NCBI RefSeq assembly: GCF_031624395.1
Contig: NZ_JAMQON010000002.1
Span: forward strand, 1 to 64,000
DNA length: 64,000 bases
Origin: Halomicroarcula saliterrae
GTDB lineage: Archaea; Halobacteriota; Halobacteria; Halobacteriales; Haloarculaceae
Reading direction: 5' to 3'
Shown: one piece after another, positions 15,577 to 23,014 of the stretch
Layout: each line of letters starts with the position of its first letter
Position numbering within the stretch: the stretch's first letter is position 1
Translations under genes and position numbers: made by a program
Notes under the pieces: generated by a model
What the model was told of the DNA's origin: nothing
The model's input: only the letters and a program-made list of their open reading frames with translations
Database searches by the model: none

Positions 15577-16725
15577 TCAGCCGTCGTAGCCGGCGTAGTC
15601 CATCAGTTCACTGAACACGTCGCTGTCCATCGCCTCCCGGTAGACGACGCCGGTGACCATACCGCCCGGGTAGGTGTTCCCGTTCATCGCGTGGCTGACT
15701 TTGTGGCAGTGAGCCAGGTAGATACCCGGGTCGGCGTCGGCCTCGAACTCGATCGTGTGGCGACCCGCCGGTGGGACGCTGGTCACGTCCTGGTCGTGTC
15801 GCGCCACCTCCGGAACGGTCCCGCCGTCCTTGGCGACGACCCGGAACCGGTGGTTGTGGATGTGCATCGGGTGGTCCATGTAGCCGTTGTTACAGAGGTG
15901 GACTCTGACGGTGTCGCCCCGGTCTACGATAAGCGGCGAGCCGTCCTCGGGGTGGAGCGTCCGGGGCGCTGACTTCCCGTTGATGGTGAACGTGTCCGGT
16001 CGGCGGTTCCGGACGTCGTACGACGCGTCCATCCCGGCCATCTGCCGGTTGAGGCGGGAATCCCACTCCTTGAGCGTCAGGAAGTACTCCTTGTCGGCCG
16101 GTTCGTACCCCTCCGGGTCGACCCGGAAGATTCCGTACATGCCCATGTCGATGTGTCGATGGGTCTGGTAGTGACAGTGGTACAGATGCGTGCCGGGGAC
16201 GTTCGCCGGAATCGTGTACGTGTGGGACTCGCCGGGGTTGATCTGAATGCCCGTCGTCGTCGGGACGCCGTCGTCTTCCCACTGCTTTCGGACCGCGTGG
16301 AAGTGCACGGTGTGCGGGCGGATGCCGTCGGTGTTGTCGAAGGTCACCTCCATGTCGTTGCCTTCGGTGGTCCGAAGGATCGGCCCGGGAACGCTGGGCT
16401 CCCTGTCGTCGGCTTTGAACGCCCACACCTGCGGTAGCTCGACGGGGCCGCCCATCGACTCCCCCGGATGGGCGAGATGGCGAGCGGGCGTCGACGACAG
16501 CGTCACCGACCCGCCCTGTTCGTCGACGTTGACGACTTCCGGAGGCGACGTGGTCGGCAGCTCCGAACCCTGGGTAGACTGCTGGGTCGGCGTCGACGCG
16601 GGTGCCTCGGCCCCCGATAGCCCCTGACAGCCCGTCACGCTCGCGAGCAGCCCGGCGGAGCCGGTCGCTGCCAGCAGTTCCCGCCGCGAGATACCCCGTC
16701 CAGGTGCACCGATTGGATTCGCCAT
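15577..16725 (-). CDS. Two-domain multicopper oxidase, Tat-exported lipoprotein
   Basis: A 382-residue secreted copper enzyme. The N-terminus has a twin-arginine signal (ISRRELLAATGSAGLL) and a lipobox ending in Cys33 (VTGC), then a Ser/Thr-rich tether. Copper motifs: HTVHFHA near 136, HLYHCHYQTHRHIDMGMYG near 177, HPMHIHNHRF near 288 and YLAHCHKVSHAMNG near 340. These are the four His clusters needed for T1, T2 and T3 sites, arranged in two cupredoxin domains as in small laccases and nitrite-reductase-like oxidases. It probably oxidises metals, phenols or a small electron donor outside the membrane. It is divergent from a halocyanin that could be its electron partner, and the two share promoter-region elements. 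Confidence 0.88.
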   Translation of the reverse strand: MANPIGAPGRGISRRELLAATGSAGLLASVTGCQGLSGAEAPASTPTQQSTQGSELPTTSPPEVVNVDEQGGSVTLSSTPARHLAHPGESMGGPVELPQVWAFKADDREPSVPGPILRTTEGNDMEVTFDNTDGIRPHTVHFHAVRKQWEDDGVPTTTGIQINPGESHTYTIPANVPGTHLYHCHYQTHRHIDMGMYGIFRVDPEGYEPADKEYFLTLKEWDSRLNRQMAGMDASYDVRNRRPDTFTINGKSAPRTLHPEDGSPLIVDRGDTVRVHLCNNGYMDHPMHIHNHRFRVVAKDGGTVPEVARHDQDVTSVPPAGRHTIEFEADADPGIYLAHCHKVSHAMNGNTYPGGMVTGVVYREAMDSDVFSELMDYAGYDG

Positions 16726-16838
16726 TGTACAGGTAGAGATTGCGAGTGGTCCGGTAAATCCGGTCGAGTGTGTTCCCGGTGTCCGGGAATCCCGGACAGG
16801 CGTTTATATGCAAACGTCGAACTCCCGCCTGTACAATG
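16723..16838. promoter_or_regulatory. Shared bidirectional promoter of the copper-oxidase and halocyanin genes, with a 19-bp palindrome
   Basis: The intergenic sequence contains a perfect inverted repeat, TGTCCGGGAATCCCGGACA, at 16780-16798 (9-bp arms, single central A). Both divergent genes begin with the same 11-mer, CCTGTACAATG, whose last three bases are the start codon (minus copy ending at 16723, plus copy ending at 16838). A TATA-like TTTATATG at 16803-16810 serves the halocyanin gene. A weaker ATTTACC read on the minus strand near 16752-16760 serves the oxidase. Both spacings fit short or absent leaders. Confidence 0.7.
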
Positions 16839-17321
16839 CATCCAACCCCCGACAGGCGGTCGTTCGTTCGAGCAATCGGCGCAGTGACAATCACAGGGGC
16901 AGTCGCGGGCTGTTCGGGCGGCGAGAGTAGCGACGACAGTCCGGCCGCCGGGACCGATAGCGCCGTCCCGGAGGCCGTCTCGACGTATCTCTCCGACACC
17001 GAGAACTTCGACGGCACGCTGACAGACGAGACAGACACTGACGCGGTGACCGTGGAAGTAGGCGTCGACGGTAACGGGGGTGCCTTCGCGTTCGCGCCGG
17101 CGGCAGTCAAGATATCGACCGGGACGACAGTGACGTGGGAGTGGACCGGTGAGGGGAGCCAGCACAACGTCGTCGCCGAGGAGGGCGCCAGTTTCGAGTC
17201 CGAGCAAACGAGCGAGGCGGGGTTCACCTTCGAGCAGACGTTCGAGGACGCCGGTGTGGTGACCTACTACTGCCTTCCCCACGAGGGACTCGGAATGAAG
17301 GGCGCTCTCGTCGTCGAGTGA
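16836..17321 (+). CDS. Halocyanin (type-1 blue copper protein), lipoprotein
   Basis: A 161-residue membrane-anchored cupredoxin. The N-terminus carries a Tat-like motif (DRRSFVRAIG) and lipobox AGC, followed by a Gly/Ser/Asp-rich spacer. The copper-binding domain spans about residues 65-161: the upstream ligand His lies in GSQHNVVAEEGASF, and the Cys-His-Met ligands lie in VTYYCLPHEGLGMKG at the C-terminus. Halocyanins shuttle electrons at the outer face of the haloarchaeal membrane. The start at 16836 follows a TATA box by about 30 nt. The gene faces the multicopper oxidase across a shared regulatory region, suggesting a joint electron-transfer function. Confidence 0.92.
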   Translation: MHPTPDRRSFVRAIGAVTITGAVAGCSGGESSDDSPAAGTDSAVPEAVSTYLSDTENFDGTLTDETDTDAVTVEVGVDGNGGAFAFAPAAVKISTGTTVTWEWTGEGSQHNVVAEEGASFESEQTSEAGFTFEQTFEDAGVVTYYCLPHEGLGMKGALVVE

Positions 17322-17331
17322 CGGCGGCGGT

Positions 17332-18036
17332 TCAGTCGTCTGTGGACTCGTCGATACCGTCGACGAGCGCCGACGCGACCCGACCGTACGCACCGGCGCC
17401 GCCGGACTCCGGGGCGTGCCGGACGACCGGCTCGGTCCCGAACACGTCGGGTTCGTCGGGGACGGCCGCGAGCAGCGGCGTTTCGAGGCGTTCGGCTATC
17501 TCCTGCCCGGTCTCGTCGTCCGCGCGGGTGACGACGACGCCGGGGATGTGGCTGTCGACGTGTTCGGCCATCTCCTTCGTCCGGCTGGTGTCGGCCACGC
17601 CGTGTTCCTTGGCAGTGGTCACGAGGACGACGTCGTCGGCCAGCCCGCAGGGGACCATCGTCGCGTGGGTGACGCCGGCGCCGGTGTCCAGTACGACCAC
17701 GTCGAATGCGGTCTTGAGCCGGTTACACACCGTCTTGAGCTCGGCGGGGTCGGCGTCCGTGTAGCGGTCGAGCGAGGGGTCACCGTACACCGCGGCGACG
17801 TCGTCGCTCGTATCGATAGCGGTTTCGAGCGGCGCCGCGTCGGCCAGCACGTCGTGTATGGTCGGTTCGTGGCTCGTGCCCAGCACGGTGTGCAGGTTCG
17901 GCATGGCCAGGTCGGTGTCGACGACCACGACGTCGAATCCGGCGTCATCGAGCGCGTACGCGGTGTTGACGGCCGTCGTGGTCTTGCCACAGCCACCCTT
18001 GCCACCGGCGATGGTGAGACAGTGGGCCCCGTTCAT
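17332..18036 (-). CDS. MinD/ParA-like P-loop ATPase
   Basis: A 234-residue ATPase of the deviant Walker A class: GGKGGCGKTTTAVNTAYAL at residues 11-29, Walker A' region VVVVDTDLAMPNLHTVLG, and switch region VVVLDTGAGVTH. These proteins position cell-surface or division structures by ATP-driven dimerisation. Haloarchaea carry several MinD paralogues (for example MinD4, which places archaella and chemoreceptors), and this short form cannot be assigned to one. There is no MinC/MinE partner here. The C-terminus is acidic and lacks a clear amphipathic membrane-targeting helix. It converges on the halocyanin gene. Confidence 0.85.
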   Translation of the reverse strand: MNGAHCLTIAGGKGGCGKTTTAVNTAYALDDAGFDVVVVDTDLAMPNLHTVLGTSHEPTIHDVLADAAPLETAIDTSDDVAAVYGDPSLDRYTDADPAELKTVCNRLKTAFDVVVLDTGAGVTHATMVPCGLADDVVLVTTAKEHGVADTSRTKEMAEHVDSHIPGVVVTRADDETGQEIAERLETPLLAAVPDEPDVFGTEPVVRHAPESGGAGAYGRVASALVDGIDESTDD

Positions 18037-18143
18037 CTGTCAGTAGTGTACGGTAGCGGCCGCAAAAACCTATCTCTCCTCGACTGTCACCACGCCGGCC
18101 GATACGGGGCGGGGACCAGCAGAGCGGTCCCGCCGGCGCCGAA

Positions 18144-19211
18144 CTAGTTACTGAACTCCGTACAGACCGGGATACCGAGCGTGTTGTACTCGCTCATCGC
18201 GGCGAGTTCGTCGGGCACCTGATGGATGTCGACAGTGTCGTCGACCAGCGCCGTCGGGTCGAGCTTGCTCGTCTCTATCATGTCGAGCATCTCGGAGTAC
18301 CGCGAGGGCTGCAGGCCCAGCGACCCCTTGAACTCTATCTCCTTGGCGACGAACTCGTCGGTCGGGAGCGAGACGTGGCCCGCCTCCTCGCTCGTCGTCA
18401 GGCCGATCTGGACGTGGGTCCCGCCCTTCCGCAGGGAGTTCACCGCGTTCTGGCAGGTGGTGGCGATGCCCAGCGCGTCGGCCGACACGTCCGCGCCGCC
18501 GTCGGTGATAGCCCGGACCTCGGCCGCCGGGTCGTCGGTCTCCGAGGCGTTGACGGTCTCGACGGCGCCCAGCTCCTCGGCTTTCTCCAGTTTCTCGTCG
18601 GTCAGGTCGACGCCGATGACGTTGCCTCCCAGGGCGTCGGCGATGTGGACCGCCGAGAGCCCGATGCCGCCACAGCCGTGGATGACCACGTCGTCGCCGG
18701 CGCTGACGGGCCCTCGGTGGGCCATCGCGTGGAAGGAGGTCATGAACCGACAGCCACAGCCCGCGGCCGCCTCCGCGTCGATGTCCCCGGGCAGCGGGAC
18801 GGCGTTGAGGTCGGCGTTGGGGATGTGGACCTCCTCGGCGAACGCGCCGGGGGCCTCGTTCATGAACCCGAGTCCGACGTGGTTCTCACAGATGTTCTCG
18901 CGGCCGTTCCGACAGAGTTCACAGGAGCCACAGGCGAAGTTGAACGGGATGGCGACCTCCTGTCCCTCGTCCAGTGCCTCGACGTTCTCGCCGACTTCGA
19001 CGATGCGCCCGGTCGGTTCGTGGCCGAGGATGTGGGGTGGGTCGGGCCGGTAGCCGAACCAGTCCCAGTCGCCCTGCCAGCAGTGCCAGTCCGACCGACA
19101 GATACCGCAGCCGACGACCTCGGCGACGGCCCCGTCGGGGTCCACCTCGGGCCGGTCGACTTCCTGTACGCTCAGCGGCTCCTGAAACGCCTCCAGTAGT
19201 ACGGCTTGCAT
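18144..19211 (-). CDS. Zinc-dependent alcohol dehydrogenase
   Basis: A 355-residue medium-chain dehydrogenase. The catalytic zinc site is GCGICRSDWH and GHEPTGRIVEVGENV near residues 35 and 63. The structural zinc loop is CGSCELCRNGRENIC near 90-104, and the NAD-binding segment is VVIHGCGGIGLSAVHIAD near 165. It oxidises or reduces an alcohol/aldehyde pair. The gene is divergent from an aldehyde dehydrogenase, so the pair may convert an alcohol to a carboxylate. The start MQAVLLEAF is where family homology begins. However, an in-frame ATG at 19241 sits at the right distance from a TATATA box near 19261-19267 for a leaderless transcript, so a ten-residue longer protein is possible. Confidence 0.88.
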   Translation of the reverse strand: MQAVLLEAFQEPLSVQEVDRPEVDPDGAVAEVVGCGICRSDWHCWQGDWDWFGYRPDPPHILGHEPTGRIVEVGENVEALDEGQEVAIPFNFACGSCELCRNGRENICENHVGLGFMNEAPGAFAEEVHIPNADLNAVPLPGDIDAEAAAGCGCRFMTSFHAMAHRGPVSAGDDVVIHGCGGIGLSAVHIADALGGNVIGVDLTDEKLEKAEELGAVETVNASETDDPAAEVRAITDGGADVSADALGIATTCQNAVNSLRKGGTHVQIGLTTSEEAGHVSLPTDEFVAKEIEFKGSLGLQPSRYSEMLDMIETSKLDPTALVDDTVDIHQVPDELAAMSEYNTLGIPVCTEFSN

Positions 19212-19254
19212 GACAGTCGCTAGTACTGATTCCTGCCGCATAATAGTTGATTTA

Positions 19255-19425
19255 CAATAATTATATATGTTCGGAGATACTAAGGAGCGCCGACCTCCGG
19301 ACGAACGGATTCGTCTTTTACCTCCCGCTACCGGCCTCTGAGCTCGCAATTCGAGAGATCGGTTCCTTCGAGGCTCCGAATCTCGCCTCGTCATGTAAAC
19401 GACACATAGTTTTTATATATGTTTG
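19255..19425. promoter_or_regulatory. Divergent promoter region between alcohol and aldehyde dehydrogenase genes
   Basis: Two matching AT-rich boxes share TTATATATGTT: one near 19261-19271 in front of the alcohol dehydrogenase, the other near 19413-19423 in front of the aldehyde dehydrogenase. Each lies about 25-30 nt from a start codon. The second gives a nearly leaderless transcript for the ATG at 19445. Both copies are on the plus strand as direct repeats, although the genes diverge. Confidence 0.5.
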
Positions 19426-19444
19426 ACGATAATCATTTACTGCT

Positions 19445-20971
19445 ATGTCAGTCGATGACACATCCCAGAGTCCCGCGGAGCGAAAGTCCGCTATCGAGCA
19501 GCGCCACGAACAGGCCGCGGACGAGGTACTACCCGACCACCGGCAGCTGTACATCGGCGGGGAGTGGGTCCAGAGCATCTCGGGCGAATCCTTCGAGACC
19601 ACCGACCCCACCACGGGCGAGACGCTCGCGGAGGTCGCGGCCGGTCAGGCCGAAGACGTCGACCGCGCCGTCGCGGCCGCCTGGGACGCCTACGAGGACA
19701 CCTACAGCGACTTCTCGACCGCCGACCGGCAGGCGATGCTCGAAGCGATGGCCGACGCCGTCGAGGCGAACAAAGAGGCGTTCGCCCGGCTCGAATCGCT
19801 GGACAACGGGAAACCGATAACCGAGGCCCGCATCGATATGGAGCTGGTCGTCGACCACTTCCGCTACTTCGCCGGCATCGCCCGCTCGCACTCGGGCCGG
19901 ACCGTCGACACGGACGACAGCCGACACGTCCAGACACTGCAGGAGCCCTACGGCGTCGTCGGCCAGATAATCCCGTGGAACTTCCCGCTGTTGATGGCCG
20001 CCTGGAAGCTCAGCCCCGCGCTTTCGGCCGGGAACTGCGTCGTCCTCAAACCCGCAGAGGAGACGCCGCTGACGATACTGAAGCTCATGGAGGAGGCCGA
20101 CGACGTCGTCCCGGACGGCGTGGTCAACGTCGTCACGGGCTTTGGTCCGGAGGCCGGTGAACCCCTCTCGAACCACGAGGACATCCGGAAGCTCGCCTTC
20201 ACCGGCTCGACGGAAATCGGCAGCGAGGTGATGAAAAGCGCCGCCGACAACATCACCGACATCACGCTGGAACTGGGCGGCAAGAGCCCGCTCGTCGTCT
20301 TCCCCGATGCGGACCTCGAACAGGCCGTCCAGACGACGATTACGGCCATCTTCTTCAACACCGGCGAGTGCTGCTGTGCCGGCTCGCGGCTGTTCGTCCA
20401 CGAGGACGTCAAAGACGAGTTCCTCGACGAACTCGCGGCGGCGGCCGACGAGCTGACCGTCGACGACCCGCTGCTTGACTCGACGGACCTCGGGCCGAAG
20501 GTCACCGCCGAGCAGGTCGAGCGGACGATGGAGTACATCGAGCAGGCCGAGTCGGAGGGCGCCGCCTTCGTCACCGGCGGGAGCCAGCCCGACGACGAGG
20601 CGCTCTCGGACGGCTGTTTCGTCGCGCCGACGCTCATCGACGACATCGACCACGACAGCGACGCGGTCCAGGAGGAGATATTCGGCCCCGTCCAGGAAGT
20701 GTTCGAGTGGAGCGACTACGACGAGATGATCGAACTCGCGAACGACGTGGACTACGGGCTCGCCGCGGGCGTGCTCACCGAGGACCTCACGACGGCCCAC
20801 CAGTGTGCGAAAGACATCGAAGCCGGTAACATCTGGGTCAACACGTACAACGACTTCCCGGCGGGCCAGCCCTTCGGCGGCTACAAGAAGTCCGGCATCG
20901 GCCGCGAGACCGCCCAGGAGGCCGTCGACCACTACACCCAGACCAAGACCGTCAACATCAGTCTGGACTGA
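19445..20971 (+). CDS. Aldehyde dehydrogenase (NAD(P)+)
   Basis: This 508-residue ALDH-superfamily enzyme oxidises an aldehyde to a carboxylate. Conserved elements: PWNFPLLMAAWKLSPAL near 178, NCVVLKPAEETPLT (cofactor lysine), FTGSTEIGSEV (Rossmann turn), LELGGKSPLVVF with the general-base Glu near 277, and the nucleophile region FFNTGECCCAGSRLFV near 307-322. The latter has three consecutive Cys in place of the usual GQxC. EIFGPVQEV and the C-terminal GGYKKSGIGRETAQEAVDHY complete the fold. Residues 1-33 form an acidic helical extension. Substrate preference (betaine aldehyde, acetaldehyde or other) is not determinable. The stop overlaps the next gene by one base. Confidence 0.92.
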   Translation: MSVDDTSQSPAERKSAIEQRHEQAADEVLPDHRQLYIGGEWVQSISGESFETTDPTTGETLAEVAAGQAEDVDRAVAAAWDAYEDTYSDFSTADRQAMLEAMADAVEANKEAFARLESLDNGKPITEARIDMELVVDHFRYFAGIARSHSGRTVDTDDSRHVQTLQEPYGVVGQIIPWNFPLLMAAWKLSPALSAGNCVVLKPAEETPLTILKLMEEADDVVPDGVVNVVTGFGPEAGEPLSNHEDIRKLAFTGSTEIGSEVMKSAADNITDITLELGGKSPLVVFPDADLEQAVQTTITAIFFNTGECCCAGSRLFVHEDVKDEFLDELAAAADELTVDDPLLDSTDLGPKVTAEQVERTMEYIEQAESEGAAFVTGGSQPDDEALSDGCFVAPTLIDDIDHDSDAVQEEIFGPVQEVFEWSDYDEMIELANDVDYGLAAGVLTEDLTTAHQCAKDIEAGNIWVNTYNDFPAGQPFGGYKKSGIGRETAQEAVDHYTQTKTVNISLD

Positions 20972-21327
20972 TGATTCCCTTCCCGCCGGTCGAGGGGGAG
21001 TTCCGCGCGAAGCAGGTCGCCGTCGCGCCCGAGGGGACCGCCTACGTCGTCCCCTCCGGGATGCACGAACGGCTCCGCGAGGCCGTCGCACCCGAGCGGA
21101 CCGACAGCGACCCGAAGGTCGCGCTCGCCCTGGCGGGATGGCTCTGTCTCCAGACCGACGGGATGACCGACCGCGTCAACGTCGACGCGCCCGACGACTA
21201 CTCCGACGGCGCACCGATTCGACGGTTCGCCCGGGCCCACGACGCGGGGTCGGTCGCGGTGGCGTTGCACCCCAGCGGGGAGGTCGTTCGGTCGAACGAG
21301 CCCGAGACGTTCTCGTTCGAGAAGTGA
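20971..21327 (+). CDS. Conserved-looking hypothetical protein coupled to aldehyde dehydrogenase
   Basis: A 118-residue acidic protein of unrecognised family. Its ATG shares a base with the aldehyde dehydrogenase stop (TGATG), so translation is probably coupled. It has no signal peptide or membrane span and one Cys (GWLCLQ). The sequence VAVAPEGTAYVVPSGMHERL suggests an alpha/beta fold. A short partner of aldehyde dehydrogenase in bacteria, DUF779, was considered, but its cysteine-rich signature is absent. The composition and tight coupling support a real gene. Confidence 0.6.
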   Translation: MIPFPPVEGEFRAKQVAVAPEGTAYVVPSGMHERLREAVAPERTDSDPKVALALAGWLCLQTDGMTDRVNVDAPDDYSDGAPIRRFARAHDAGSVAVALHPSGEVVRSNEPETFSFEK

Positions 21328-21391
21328 CGGGGGGACTGCGTCGGCGGTTCGGCGCGTCACTTTTCAGTATCGACCGCGACGGGTCAGTATC

Positions 21392-22054
21392 GTGACGTTC
21401 GACGCCGTGCTCTTCGACCTCGACGGGACCCTCGTGGGGCCCACTCAGGACATCGCGACCGTGTACGAACGGGCCTTCGAGCGGGTCGGCGTGGAGCGAT
21501 TCGCCGAGCCGCCGGAGCTGTGGGCCGTCCTCGACGGCCCGCCGGACCCCGCCGACCAGGTGGGCTATCTCGGCGCCGGCTTCGCCCGGCTCGCCGCCCA
21601 GCACGGCCGGCGCGACGTCGACCCGCTCGCGCTCGCCGAGGCGTTCGTCGAGGGCATCGACAACACGCAGGTAACGCTACACTCGGGGGCCGAGCGAGCG
21701 CTGTCGGCCGCCCGAGCGGCGGGAGCGACGGCCGTGCTCACCAACGGCCCCGAGGCCCGACAGGCGGACAAGGTCGGCGCGGTCGACCTCGACTCGCGGG
21801 TCGACACCGTCGTCTACGCCGGCGACATGGCGCGACGGAAACCACACGCCGCGCCGTTCGAGGCGACGCTCTCCGCGCTCGACGTGGCGCCCGACCGGGC
21901 GCTGTACGTGGGCGATTCGCTCGGCTACGACGTGGCGGGCGCGCACAACGCCGGACTGACGGCCGCCTACCTCGACGACGGCGACGGCCCGGCCCCCTAC
22001 CGCCCCGAACACGTGCTCGAATCGCTCGCCGACCTCCCCCCGTTGCTGGAATGA
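21392..22054 (+). CDS. HAD-superfamily hydrolase (phosphoglycolate phosphatase-like)
   Basis: This 220-residue phosphatase carries all HAD motifs: motif I DLDGTLVGP at residues 8-16 (nucleophile and acid Asp), motif II TNGPEAR near 113, motif III lysine in ARRKPHAAPF near 150, and motif IV VGDSLGYDVAGA near 171. A helical cap lies between motifs I and II. It probably dephosphorylates a small phosphoester. The frame starts with GTG at 21392; there is no closer ATG, and homology begins at TFDAVLFDLDGT. Its TGA overlaps the ATG of the following kinase-fold gene. Confidence 0.85.
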   Translation: MTFDAVLFDLDGTLVGPTQDIATVYERAFERVGVERFAEPPELWAVLDGPPDPADQVGYLGAGFARLAAQHGRRDVDPLALAEAFVEGIDNTQVTLHSGAERALSAARAAGATAVLTNGPEARQADKVGAVDLDSRVDTVVYAGDMARRKPHAAPFEATLSALDVAPDRALYVGDSLGYDVAGAHNAGLTAAYLDDGDGPAPYRPEHVLESLADLPPLLE

Positions 22055-22995
22055 ACCGCTCGCTCGTCGCCGCGGTCGCCGAGTCGTGCTATCCGCGACG
22101 GGCGATACGCGCGGTCGAACCCGTGACCACGGGCGGGCGCCGGGAGACCGCGGTGGTCCGCTTCGACGGGCACGGGCCGCTGGTCGTCCAGCTGTCGACG
22201 GATATCGAAGCGGTCGAAACCGAAGCGGCGCTCGTCGAGGCAGTCCGGGCGCGGACCTCGGTCCCGGCGCCGGCGATTACGGCCACCGGAACCCGCGAGG
22301 GAACCGCCTATCTGGTGAGCGAACACTGGCCCGGCGAGGACCTCCACGAGACTTTCGCCGCCAGTGCGCCGGCGACCCAGCGCGCCGTCGCGGCGCAGTT
22401 CGGCCGCTATCTCGGTGAGCTCCACGCCGCGTTCGCGTTCGACGGCTGCGGTGAGCTGTCCGCGGAGACAGCCCCGTCCAACGGCGACCGCCTCGCCGCT
22501 TCGGGGACGGACTGCAGGCGCTGGCTCGTCGGGTACGGCCGACGCGCGGTCGACCGACTCCCCGCCGAGTTCGACTCCCACCGGGGGCGACTGGGCGACT
22601 GCCTCGACGCCGCGCCGGCCGACACCGCGACCCCGACCCTGTTCCCGTGGGACCTCCGGCCGGGCAACGCGCTCGTCGATTCGGGCGCCGTCTCGGCCGT
22701 CGTCGACTGGGAGCGCCCGATGGCCGCTCCGCCGGCCCTGGCCCTGGCCAAGGTCGAGTACCTCGTCGCCGACTGGTACGTCGACGACCCGGCGCCGCTG
22801 CGCCGGGCCGTTCGCGACGGCTACGGCGCCGTCAGACCCACCCCAGCGGTCGGTCCCCACCACCGGGTCGCGGCCATCGCAGCCAGCGCCGTCGACTCCC
22901 GCGGTGCCGTGACCAATCCCGGCTATCCCGAACGGGACCGGGCCGCGTCCGTGGCCTTCCACCGGGCGGCGCTGACCGCGGCACTGCCAGACTGA
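22051..22995 (+). CDS. Aminoglycoside phosphotransferase (APH)-fold protein
   Basis: A 314-residue protein with the APH/choline-kinase fold. The N-lobe is ETAVVRFDGHGPLVVQLSTD and a Pro-rich linker VPAPAITATGTREGTAYLV. The C-lobe catalytic loop is FPWDLRPGNALVD near 209 (usual pattern HxDxxxxN, here with Trp for His), and the metal-binding loop is AVVDWERPMAAPPAL near 225. Such haloarchaeal proteins usually phosphorylate small metabolites rather than confer antibiotic resistance. ATGA overlap with the HAD phosphatase indicates an operon and perhaps opposing kinase/phosphatase roles on the same compound. That last point is inference. Confidence 0.75.
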   Translation: MNRSLVAAVAESCYPRRAIRAVEPVTTGGRRETAVVRFDGHGPLVVQLSTDIEAVETEAALVEAVRARTSVPAPAITATGTREGTAYLVSEHWPGEDLHETFAASAPATQRAVAAQFGRYLGELHAAFAFDGCGELSAETAPSNGDRLAASGTDCRRWLVGYGRRAVDRLPAEFDSHRGRLGDCLDAAPADTATPTLFPWDLRPGNALVDSGAVSAVVDWERPMAAPPALALAKVEYLVADWYVDDPAPLRRAVRDGYGAVRPTPAVGPHHRVAAIAASAVDSRGAVTNPGYPERDRAASVAFHRAALTAALPD

Positions 22996-23014
22996 CGCGG
23001 GGCGGCCGGGCGGT

